From CAZFVY01 sp964522665 (GTDB lineage: Bacteria > Verrucomicrobiota > Verrucomicrobiia > Limisphaerales > CAZFVY01), in contig CAZFVY010000189.1 of assembly GCA_964522665.1 (NCBI GenBank), positions 1 through 5,699 on the forward strand: a stretch of 5,699 bases of DNA, read 5' to 3'. Below the pieces are notes generated by a model. That model worked only from the letters and a program-made list of their open reading frames with translations. It did no database searches and had not been told where the DNA came from. Position 1 is the stretch's first letter, and the number at the start of each line of letters is the position of its first letter. The position numbers and the translations under genes are program-made. Shown here piece by piece: positions 1-5,699 of this stretch.

Positions 1-476
1 CCGGTGTGCAGCTCGATGAACTGGGCGCCGGCCCGCGCCGCGGCCTCGATCTGCGCGAGGTCGGGCGTGATGAAGAGGCTGACTTCGATGTTCGCGCCGT
101 TCAATTTTTTGACCGCCTTCGCCAAGGGGCGCTCATGAGCCGCCACGTCCAACCCGCCCTCGGTCGTCACCTCCGCGCGGCGTTCCGGGACGAGGCACAC
201 GATCTCCGGGTGGAGGCGCAACGCGATCGCCATGATTTCCGGCGAAATGGCCATCTCGAGATTCAAACGCGTCTTGATCCGCTTCCGCAAACCGGCCAAA
301 TCACGATCCTGAATGTGCCGGCGATCCTCGCGCAAATGGGCGGTGATGCCGTGAGCGCCCGCGGCCTCGCAGGCCAGCGCGGCTTCGACCGGATCAGGCT
401 CACCGTGTCCGCGGCCCTTGTAGCGGGCTTCGCGGAGCGTCGCGACGTGATCGATGTTGACGCCGAGTTTGAGCAT
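1..476 (-). CDS. pdxJ: Pyridoxine 5'-phosphate synthase PdxJ, C-terminally cut by the window edge
   Basis: PdxJ condenses 1-deoxy-D-xylulose 5-phosphate with 3-amino-2-oxopropyl phosphate to give pyridoxine 5'-phosphate, the last ring-forming step of DXP-dependent vitamin B6 synthesis in the cytoplasm. Translating the minus strand from the ATG at 476 gives 158 codons that follow the family closely. They include the N-terminal LGVNIDHVATLREAR (about residues 4-18), AHLREDRRHIQDRD (46-59), NLEMA (72-76), EVTTEGGLD (102-110) and FIELHT at the window edge. By alignment from memory with the E. coli enzyme, His47, Glu74 and Thr104 correspond to its active-site His45, Glu72 and Thr102. The E. coli protein is about 243 residues, so roughly 85 residues including the last catalytic His lie outside the window. 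The ATG lies 13 bases after the stop of the upstream lipoprotein gene, suggesting one transcript. No strong Shine-Dalgarno sequence precedes it. The family call is secure. Confidence 0.96.
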   Translation of the reverse strand, partial: MLKLGVNIDHVATLREARYKGRGHGEPDPVEAALACEAAGAHGITAHLREDRRHIQDRDLAGLRKRIKTRLNLEMAISPEIMAIALRLHPEIVCLVPERRAEVTTEGGLDVAAHERPLAKAVKKLNGANIEVSLFITPDLAQIEAAARAGAQFIELHT

Positions 477-489
477 GACAGAAACCCGT

Positions 490-2190
490 TTAAGGCTTGG
501 GCGGTGCCTTGGCGGGCGCTCTCATCCGGGGCAGGCGCGGACCGGGCGGCTCCTCGGCCAAATGAAACGCCGGAAAGGCTGGATCATCCAACCAGTAAGC
601 CAGCGTTGCCAACTCGATCCCGGTGAAGCCGGTATGGGAGACGCGCAGCAACGACAGCTGATTCGTCCCCGTCGCGGTGATCTCGGTCACGGTATTGCCC
701 AATTTCGGCGCCACGGCGGCGACCCACCGCTGCGCGGCGGAATAGCCGCCCGTCTGCGGCACGGCGCCGATAATCGAGCCTAGCTGAAACAGCGTGTACC
801 ATTGCAGCACGCGATTCTGCGTAATCTCCCAATCGTAATAGACCAAATTCGTGCGCCCGGTGACTTGCGCGAACAGATCGGCCGGCGGCGCATTCGAAGA
901 AACGTCCACTGGGAAAAGGCCGCCCAGGATGAACTCGCCTTCCGGGACGGTTTTCGCCGAAAGGTAGGGGACGATGATCGGCAGCCCGGTCCACGCCATG
1001 ACCATGTTATTGGTCTGGATTTCCAACTGCGCGCGGCTGAGCAACGGCACGTTCGTCACGCCGCCGGAACCAAATCGGGCGGCGATCTGCGCGACCGTGC
1101 CGGTGGCGCTCGCGACTGGGAAAGCGATGCGGGTCTGGTACGGGACGTGCGTTTGCGCCCACACGAACAACTCGTTGGGCGCGGCCAGGCCGTCGCTCGG
1201 TTTGAACCAGAAATTCCGCCCCAGCCACGGCGCCAGCCCGCGCGCGGCGGTGAAACTGATGATTTGATCGCGCGCGGTGTCTTCGCGGATCAGACTGGCC
1301 GGGATTTTCCAATCGTCCAGCGCGCCTAAACTGTCGGGCGTCGGCTCGAAGCGGGCCTCAAAGCGCAGGTTCTCACCTTTGCCCCGCAGCGAAAAATGGC
1401 CGCGGGTCACCGGCCAACCGGCGAGCGGCGGCACGTCGCGCATGACGCGGGGCCACTCCAATTCGCCGTCCAGCCAACTGTCGCCCGTCGCCTCAAACGG
1501 CGGCGCGTTGGTCTTCGCGCGCTGGAGCGCGGCGTCGAAAGTCGGCAGTTGATCATGCCCGCAACCGAGCAGAACCCAATCGCCGGCCACCGCCAGGCGC
1601 CAGCTTTCCGGCGCCTTCGCGCGCTTGATTTGCCAGCCGTCCGCCAACTCCGTCACCGTGGAGTTCGTCTGGTTGGTCGCGCCGGGCGCGAGCAACGCCA
1701 ATAGATTCGAGCGCCACATCGCCGCCCGTTCGAGCGGCAGGCGGACGGCCAGCGTCAGGTCTTCGGCTCCGTTGGTCTGGCGGCGAGCCGCGACGAAGGA
1801 CTCGGCGCTCAGCAAGTCGTCCAGCAGCGGTCGAACCGGCGAAATCGCCGCCGGGACCGCGTTTGAAGCGCCGGCGACCGCGTTGGTAACGGCGTTCGTG
1901 ACAAGCGCGGGAGCATTCGTGGCCGGGGCGGCGTCCGGGGTCGATCGCAGCCATGCCTCGGCCGCGCCGGCCAGCCGGCCCAGCGTCTGTTCCCGCAACG
2001 CGATCGTCGTGGGCATGGCCCAAAGGCTCTTCAACTTGAGAGCGTTTGTGTTGCCGGCCAATTGGCCGCTGCCGACAAAGTGAATCTGGGCGACCACGAT
2101 GGGCGGCGGCGGTGGCGCCTCCACCTTGCGCTGGCAACCCGCGGCAAGCGCGAGGCAGCAAACGAATGCTGATGCTGGCAATATTCTCAT
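490..2190 (-). CDS. Predicted lipoprotein of unknown function, Thr-Asn-rich
   Basis: I do not recognise a named family. From the ATG at 2190 the product is 566 residues. It opens with a short lipoprotein signal: MRI, a hydrophobic stretch, then LALAAGC with the lipobox Cys at residue 19. A Pro run (26-30) follows. Mature residues should therefore sit outside the inner membrane, tethered by lipid. Residues about 84-118 form an Ala/Asn/Val/Thr low-complexity linker. It separates a small N-terminal part (about 33-82) from a larger, probably globular part (about 120-540) with alternating beta-like and amphipathic stretches. A Pro/Arg/Lys-rich tail (548-566) ends it. Thr-Asn pairs recur throughout. 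A GTG 12 bases further upstream (2202) would add MAAL. I prefer the ATG because it gives a compact signal peptide, but neither start has a clear ribosome binding site. Its stop lies 13 bases before pdxJ. No catalytic motif is visible; a structural or substrate-binding envelope role is possible but not shown. Confidence 0.85.
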   Translation of the reverse strand: MRILPASAFVCCLALAAGCQRKVEAPPPPPIVVAQIHFVGSGQLAGNTNALKLKSLWAMPTTIALREQTLGRLAGAAEAWLRSTPDAAPATNAPALVTNAVTNAVAGASNAVPAAISPVRPLLDDLLSAESFVAARRQTNGAEDLTLAVRLPLERAAMWRSNLLALLAPGATNQTNSTVTELADGWQIKRAKAPESWRLAVAGDWVLLGCGHDQLPTFDAALQRAKTNAPPFEATGDSWLDGELEWPRVMRDVPPLAGWPVTRGHFSLRGKGENLRFEARFEPTPDSLGALDDWKIPASLIREDTARDQIISFTAARGLAPWLGRNFWFKPSDGLAAPNELFVWAQTHVPYQTRIAFPVASATGTVAQIAARFGSGGVTNVPLLSRAQLEIQTNNMVMAWTGLPIIVPYLSAKTVPEGEFILGGLFPVDVSSNAPPADLFAQVTGRTNLVYYDWEITQNRVLQWYTLFQLGSIIGAVPQTGGYSAAQRWVAAVAPKLGNTVTEITATGTNQLSLLRVSHTGFTGIELATLAYWLDDPAFPAFHLAEEPPGPRLPRMRAPAKAPPKP

Positions 2191-2277
2191 AAGGGCCGCC
2201 ACTGATTGCCAGAAACCTCGCCGATAGGCAAACCGTTTTGAACCTTGCTTGCGCGGGGCGACTCTTGGTTTGATCGG
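2191..2277. promoter_or_regulatory. Divergent intergenic region, presumed promoters for the lipoprotein-pdxJ and vanZ-comEC units
   Basis: This gap lies between two gene pairs that point away from each other, so by layout it should hold a promoter for each direction. The sequence offers only weak support. On the plus strand TTGAAC at 2238-2243 resembles a -35 box, but nothing resembling TATAAT follows at 16-18 bases. No good pair is seen on the minus strand. I see no operator-like inverted repeat or riboswitch. If vanZ starts at the TTG at 2245 or the lipoprotein at the GTG at 2202, the free gap shrinks to 42-54 bases. Confidence 0.35.
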
Positions 2278-2748
2278 GTGGTGTCTGGCCTGCGCTCATT
2301 TCTAAAATACTGGTTGCCGGTGATTCTTTGGATGGCCGTGATCTTCGGGGCGTCGAGCGACCAATTCTCCGGTCGCCACACGTCGCGCCTGATTGAGCCG
2401 CTGATGCGCTGGCTCATACCGGGCGTGACGGACGCCACGATCGGGGAAGTTGTTTTCCTGGTGCGGAAAGCCGCTCACTTGACGGAGTTCGGCATCCTCG
2501 CCGTCCTGTTATGGCGGGCGTGGCGCCAGGTCTCGCTGCTCAGTCCGCCGGCTTGGAACTGGCGCGACGCCGCGGTGACGGTGGGCGGGTGCGCGCTCTA
2601 CGCCGCGAGCGACGAGTTCCATCAACTCTTCGTGCCGTCGCGGCAGGCGTCCACCCGCGACGTCTTCCTGGATACGCTGGGCGCCGCCCTCGGTCTGGCG
2701 CTCCTCTGGAGCCTCGCGCTCTGGCGCCGGCGCCGCTACGCCGGATGA
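2278..2748 (+). CDS. VanZ-family integral membrane protein
   Basis: This is a small membrane protein of the VanZ-like family, named after the teicoplanin-resistance accessory protein VanZ. Most chromosomal members have no established function, so resistance should not be assumed. From the GTG at 2278 it is 156 residues. It has an N-terminal membrane helix (about 8-26), then RKAAHLTEFG (63-72) leading into a second helix. A third hydrophobic stretch (about 98-111) runs into the signature ASDEFHQLFVPSRQAS (110-125). DVFLDTLGAALG (128-139) then opens the last helix, and a basic RRRR end follows. These His, Glu, Asp and Arg positions are the conserved core of the family. The start is uncertain: GTG at 2281 or TTG at 2245 (167 residues) are also open, and none has a clear ribosome binding site. 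I chose a GTG because the family usually begins just before the first helix. The stop overlaps the comEC start as ATGA, implying coupling. Confidence 0.88.
   Translation: MVSGLRSFLKYWLPVILWMAVIFGASSDQFSGRHTSRLIEPLMRWLIPGVTDATIGEVVFLVRKAAHLTEFGILAVLLWRAWRQVSLLSPPAWNWRDAAVTVGGCALYAASDEFHQLFVPSRQASTRDVFLDTLGAALGLALLWSLALWRRRRYAG
2745..2748 (+). other. ATGA stop/start overlap of vanZ-like gene and comEC
   Basis: The TGA of the VanZ-family gene (2746-2748) and the ATG of comEC (2745-2747) share bases. No clear Shine-Dalgarno sequence precedes this ATG. The upstream bases are GC-rich and include the perfect 12-base palindrome GGCGCCGGCGCC at 2723-2734. Termination-reinitiation by ribosomes finishing vanZ is the simplest reading. 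Confidence 0.8.
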
Positions 2749-5219
2749 ACCGCCCGCTGGCCGCCGTCGGTTTGGTGTACGCCGCGGGCGTCCTGCTGGC
2801 GGATTGGCTGGCGGCGCCACTGATTTGGTTGTTCGGAGTCTCCCTGACGCTGGCGTGGCTCGCGGTTTTTTGGGGGCGCGCCCGGCCGGCGCTGCTCTGG
2901 CCGATGGTCTTCTTCGCCGGCTGGACGAATCTCACGTCGCGGACCGAGATCCTTTCGCCTTATGACCTGCGCGTGGTCCTGGGCGAAGGCTCGCAATTGG
3001 CCGGCGTTCGGGGGGTGTTGATCACGCCGCCGACTCTGCGCATCTTCGAACGCGACGGCGAGGAAACCTGGCGGACGACGGCGCAGGTCGAAGTCCTTGA
3101 GTCGCGGCAAAACGACGTCTGGCGGCCGGCGTTCGGCCAAATCGCCGTCACCACCGGGGAGCCGCTCGGTCCGCGGTTTTTCGCGGGCCAAAGCGTGGAG
3201 ATCCACGGCGCCATCGAACGGCCGAAAGGACCGATGGCGGAGGGACTGAGGGATGATCAATCGACTTTGCGCCACCAGCGCATCTATTACCGACTCCACG
3301 CAAAGACGGCGGATTTGTGGTCGGTCTGGAAGCGGCCCGGCGAGTCTCCCCGGCCGCCGTTGGCGCAACGATTCTGCACTTGGGCGCAGGCGACGCTGGC
3401 GCGCGGTTTGCCGTTCGAAGACGAGCCGTTGCGACTGCTCTGGGCGATGGCGCTCGGCTGGCAAACGGGACTCACCAACCTCGTCGCCGAGCCGTTCATG
3501 CGGACGGGCACGATGCACATCTTCGCCATCAGCGGGCTGCATATCGCGCTGATCGCGGGCATCCTGCTGAATTTGCTGCGCGCGCTCCGGTTGCCGCGCG
3601 GGGCGTGCGGCTGGCTCGTGGCGCCGACGATCTGGTTTTACACCGCGGCGACCGGCTGGCAATCGTCGGCGATCCGCTCGACGATCATGATGACGATCAT
3701 CGTCGGCGGGTGGACCTTGAACCGGCCGAGCAACCTGCTCAATTCACTTTCGGCCGCCGGGCTGACGATTCTGCTCTGGCAGCCGGAACAACTGTTTCAG
3801 GCCAGCTTCCAACTCTCGTTTTTCGTCGTGCTGGCGGTGGGCCTGCTCCTGCCGCCGCTCGAGGAATGGCGGCGGCGCTGGTTCCAGCCGGACCCGTTGC
3901 TGCCCCAGTCCCTGCGGCCGCGCTGGCGCCGCGGGTTGGACGCGCTGGCCGCCTGGAGCGCCGGGAGCGTCGCGGTCTCGGTGGCGGCGTTTCTTGGCTC
4001 GCTGCCATTGGTCGCCTACTACTTCAATCTGCTCACGCCGATCAGTTTGGCGGCGAACCTGGTGGTCGTCCCCTTGAGCACCCTCGCCTTGATTTGCAAT
4101 CTCGGCAGCCTGATTTGCGGGGCGTGGGCGCCCGCGATCACCGTGCTTTTCAATTTCAGCGGCTGGTTCTGGATGCGATGCCTGATCGCCGTCAGCGAGT
4201 GGGCGGCGACCGTGCCGCTCGCGTACGTCTATGTCACCGCGCCCACCCTGGCCGCCATCCTCGTCTATTACGCGGTCGTCTTCGGCACGGTGAGCGGATG
4301 GTTGTGGACGCCGCGGCGGCGGTGGTTCGCCGTTGCCGGCCTCGCGGTTTGGTGCGGATTCCTCGGCTTTGAATGGCGGCGCGAACGGACGGAATTTCGG
4401 CTGACCTGCCTGCCGTTGCGCAACGCCGGCGTGACTTTCGCGCAGTCCCCCGATCCCGCCGACAACCTGTTGATCGATTGCGGCGAGGCGACCTCAGCGG
4501 TCTCCGAAGTCACGCCGTTCTTGCGCGCGCACGGAATTAATCGTCTCGCGCAGCTGGCCCTGACGGAAGGCGACGCGAGTCTCATGGGCGGCGCGGCGGA
4601 CGTCGAGCGGGCCTTTTCCGTGCGGCAATTAGTAACCAGTTCGGTCGCGTTCCGTTCACCCACGTATCGCAGCGCGCTCGCGGCCCCGGTCGAGGGGGCC
4701 AAGCATCGCCGGGAAATCGCCCGCGGCGATCGCCTCGGCCCGTGGGAAGTTCTGCACCCGGATCAAACGGACCGCGCGCTCCAGGCGGACGACGGCGCGC
4801 TCTGCCTCCGCGGGGAATTGAACGGCGCGCGGGCGCTGTACCTGGGGGACTTGAGCCGAGTCGGCCAGCGACGGCTGCTGGAGCGCGAGACAAACCTGCG
4901 CGCCGATTTGGTCATTACCGGCCTCCCGCGCAAGGACGAGCCGCTCATTGACGAAATGCTCGAGGCGGTTCACCCGCGCGCGATCATCGTCAACGCCGCG
5001 AAGGGGAGTCGGAAACAGGAAGCGTGGAATCAACTGCGCCAACGGCTGGCGGCCAGCGGAATCCCGGTCTGGTTCACGGGAGATTCGGGCGGTTTGACAA
5101 TCCTCTTCCGCTCGACCGGCTGGGAAATTCGCGCGGCGAACCACCAGCGGCTCCTCGCCGTCTCCGCGGCCCCGATCCCGGAGCCACCACCGCTAAATCG
5201 CCCGTCAACGCCGCAATAA
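2745..5219 (+). CDS. comEC: ComEC/Rec2 family DNA-uptake channel with degenerate beta-lactamase-like domain
   Basis: ComEC forms the inner-membrane channel that carries single-stranded DNA into the cytoplasm in natural transformation. The 824-residue product has the full family layout. N-terminal membrane helices (about 5-60) come first, then a soluble OB-fold-like region (about 80-195, of the DUF4131 type). The Competence channel domain follows (about 225-545), with the hallmark TGTMHIFAISGLH (254-266) and about ten hydrophobic segments. A C-terminal beta-lactamase-like domain (about 550-790) and a Pro-rich tail complete it. The last domain is unusual. Where the family has HxDxDH, this protein has TEGDASLMGG (607-616), and where GHHGS is expected it has TGLPRKDE (725-732). 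The Asp of LGD (702) is kept. The ATG at 2745 overlaps the vanZ stop. The frame stays open upstream to 2511, but the N-terminal helix starts naturally at this ATG. The last 15 bases overlap ffh on the other strand. The channel call is firm; whether the organism is competent is unknown. Confidence 0.94.
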   Translation: MNRPLAAVGLVYAAGVLLADWLAAPLIWLFGVSLTLAWLAVFWGRARPALLWPMVFFAGWTNLTSRTEILSPYDLRVVLGEGSQLAGVRGVLITPPTLRIFERDGEETWRTTAQVEVLESRQNDVWRPAFGQIAVTTGEPLGPRFFAGQSVEIHGAIERPKGPMAEGLRDDQSTLRHQRIYYRLHAKTADLWSVWKRPGESPRPPLAQRFCTWAQATLARGLPFEDEPLRLLWAMALGWQTGLTNLVAEPFMRTGTMHIFAISGLHIALIAGILLNLLRALRLPRGACGWLVAPTIWFYTAATGWQSSAIRSTIMMTIIVGGWTLNRPSNLLNSLSAAGLTILLWQPEQLFQASFQLSFFVVLAVGLLLPPLEEWRRRWFQPDPLLPQSLRPRWRRGLDALAAWSAGSVAVSVAAFLGSLPLVAYYFNLLTPISLAANLVVVPLSTLALICNLGSLICGAWAPAITVLFNFSGWFWMRCLIAVSEWAATVPLAYVYVTAPTLAAILVYYAVVFGTVSGWLWTPRRRWFAVAGLAVWCGFLGFEWRRERTEFRLTCLPLRNAGVTFAQSPDPADNLLIDCGEATSAVSEVTPFLRAHGINRLAQLALTEGDASLMGGAADVERAFSVRQLVTSSVAFRSPTYRSALAAPVEGAKHRREIARGDRLGPWEVLHPDQTDRALQADDGALCLRGELNGARALYLGDLSRVGQRRLLERETNLRADLVITGLPRKDEPLIDEMLEAVHPRAIIVNAAKGSRKQEAWNQLRQRLAASGIPVWFTGDSGGLTILFRSTGWEIRAANHQRLLAVSAAPIPEPPPLNRPSTPQ
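5205..5219. other. Tail-to-tail overlap of comEC and ffh
   Basis: The ffh stop (TGA, complement of 5205-5207) lies inside the last codons of comEC, whose TAA is at 5217-5219. The two genes therefore share 15 bases on opposite strands. There is no intergenic space, and no hairpin followed by a T-run is visible on either strand nearby. Each transcript presumably runs into the other gene. Confidence 0.9.
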
Positions 5220-5699
5220 GCCGCCCGGCGCCTTGCCGCCCAGCCCGGCCATCAGTTTCTGCATTTTGCCCATCTTCTTCATCATTTGCTGCATCTGGTT
5301 GAAGCGATTGAGCAGGTTATTCAACTCCGCGACTTTGACCCCGCTGCCATTGGCGATACGCAGGCGGCGCTTGGCGTTGAGGATTTGCGGATTCCGCCGC
5401 TCTTTGGGCGTCATGGCGCAGATCATCGCCTCCATGTGCCGAAAGTCCTTTTCACTCTTCGTGAGATCGGCGCCCTTGATCATGTCCGCGCCGCCGGGCA
5501 GCATGCCGATGATCTTTTCCAGCGAGCCGAGCTTGCGCATCTGCCGGAGTTGATCGAGAAAATCCTCGAGCGAGAACTGCCCCTTGCGCATCTTCTCTTC
5601 CAGGCGCTCGGCCTCGTCCATATCGACCGCTTCCGCGGCCCGCTCGACGAGGCTGACGACGTCGCCCATGCCCAGAATGCGCGAGGCCATGCGCTCGGG
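5205..5699 (-). CDS. ffh: Signal recognition particle protein Ffh, C-terminal M domain, 5' end outside window
   Basis: Ffh (SRP54 homologue) binds signal sequences of nascent membrane proteins together with the SRP RNA and, as a GTPase, hands them to FtsY at the membrane. The window holds the last 164 residues, read from 5699 with no start codon. PERMASRILGMGDVVSLVE (1-19) is the family junction between the NG domain and the M domain. It is followed by FSLEDFLDQLRQMRKLG (42-58) and the finger-loop region around MLPGG (66-70). MEAMICAMTPKERRNP (89-104) precedes the RNA-binding signature RRLRIANGSG (111-120). The end is Met-rich (about 136-150) with the tail GGKAPGGLLRR, as expected for the signal-peptide-binding groove. 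The NG GTPase domain, about 290 residues, lies beyond the right edge. The ATG at 5690 is internal, not the start. Its last 15 bases overlap the end of convergent comEC. Confidence 0.97.
   Translation of the reverse strand, partial: PERMASRILGMGDVVSLVERAAEAVDMDEAERLEEKMRKGQFSLEDFLDQLRQMRKLGSLEKIIGMLPGGADMIKGADLTKSEKDFRHMEAMICAMTPKERRNPQILNAKRRLRIANGSGVKVAELNNLLNRFNQMQQMMKKMGKMQKLMAGLGGKAPGGLLRR

Noticed and set aside
6..626. Plus-strand open frame (206 codons) across the left end
   Set aside because: It is antisense to the clearly conserved PdxJ sequence and to the end of the lipoprotein gene. The translation shows no family features.
2723..2734. Perfect palindrome GGCGCCGGCGCC just before the comEC start
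   Set aside because: It encodes the Arg run at the end of the VanZ-family protein in very GC-rich DNA. There is no T-run or second copy to suggest a terminator or binding site.
2511..2744. Upstream extension of the comEC frame by 78 codons
   Set aside because: It overlaps the conserved C-terminal half of the VanZ-family protein and has Arg-rich, non-membrane sequence. The ATG at 2745 gives a normal ComEC N-terminus and an ATGA junction.
2278..2748. Glycopeptide (teicoplanin) resistance gene
   Set aside because: The VanZ family is broad and mostly chromosomal with unknown roles. No vanA/B/H/X/Y/R/S neighbours are present, so a resistance function is not supported.
2736..3662. Long open frame (308 codons) on the minus strand opposite comEC
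   Set aside because: The product is Arg/Pro/Gln-rich without domains and is antisense to a confident gene. It is a GC-driven shadow.
3317..4372. Long open frame (351 codons) on the plus strand inside comEC in another frame
   Set aside because: It lies wholly within conserved ComEC channel sequence. Its product is Ala/Arg/Gly-rich with no recognisable motif, as expected for a shadow frame in GC-rich coding DNA.
5205..5260. Possible Rho-independent terminator between comEC and ffh
   Set aside because: GC-rich short inverted segments occur here, but no stable stem followed by a T-run is visible on either strand, and the region is ffh coding sequence.

Overview
The window is GC-rich and reads like a core bacterial chromosome. 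It carries five genes in the order pdxJ(-), lipoprotein(-), vanZ-like(+), comEC(+), ffh(-). Both edge genes are cut by the window. The unnamed lipoprotein is rich in Thr-Asn pairs and has Pro/Ala-rich linkers. Together with the high GC and the gene mix, this suggests a member of the Verrucomicrobiota, perhaps the Pedosphaerales/Limisphaerales side. That placement is inference from protein style, not proof. I see no mobile element, CRISPR array, tRNA, rRNA or convincing Rho-independent terminator.

Left part, minus strand (1-2190): a predicted 566-residue lipoprotein of unknown function is followed after 13 bases by pdxJ, the pyridoxine 5'-phosphate synthase of the DXP-dependent vitamin B6 pathway. 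The two are probably co-transcribed. PdxJ lacks its C-terminal third because the window ends.

Middle (about 2191-2277): a short divergent intergenic gap that should hold promoters for both directions, although no strong sigma-70 box pair is visible.

Right part, plus strand (2278-5219): a small VanZ-family membrane protein overlaps comEC by an ATGA junction, which points to translational coupling. ComEC is the inner-membrane channel for single-stranded DNA uptake in natural transformation. Its channel domain is well conserved. Its C-terminal metallo-beta-lactamase-like domain has lost the usual metal-binding motifs, and this is the most interesting point in the window.

Right edge, minus strand (5205-5699): the C-terminal M domain of Ffh, the signal recognition particle GTPase, runs towards comEC. 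The last 15 bases of the two genes overlap tail to tail.

Apart from the altered ComEC domain, the overlapping gene ends and the unnamed lipoprotein, this is an ordinary housekeeping region. I do not see evidence for a new multi-gene system.
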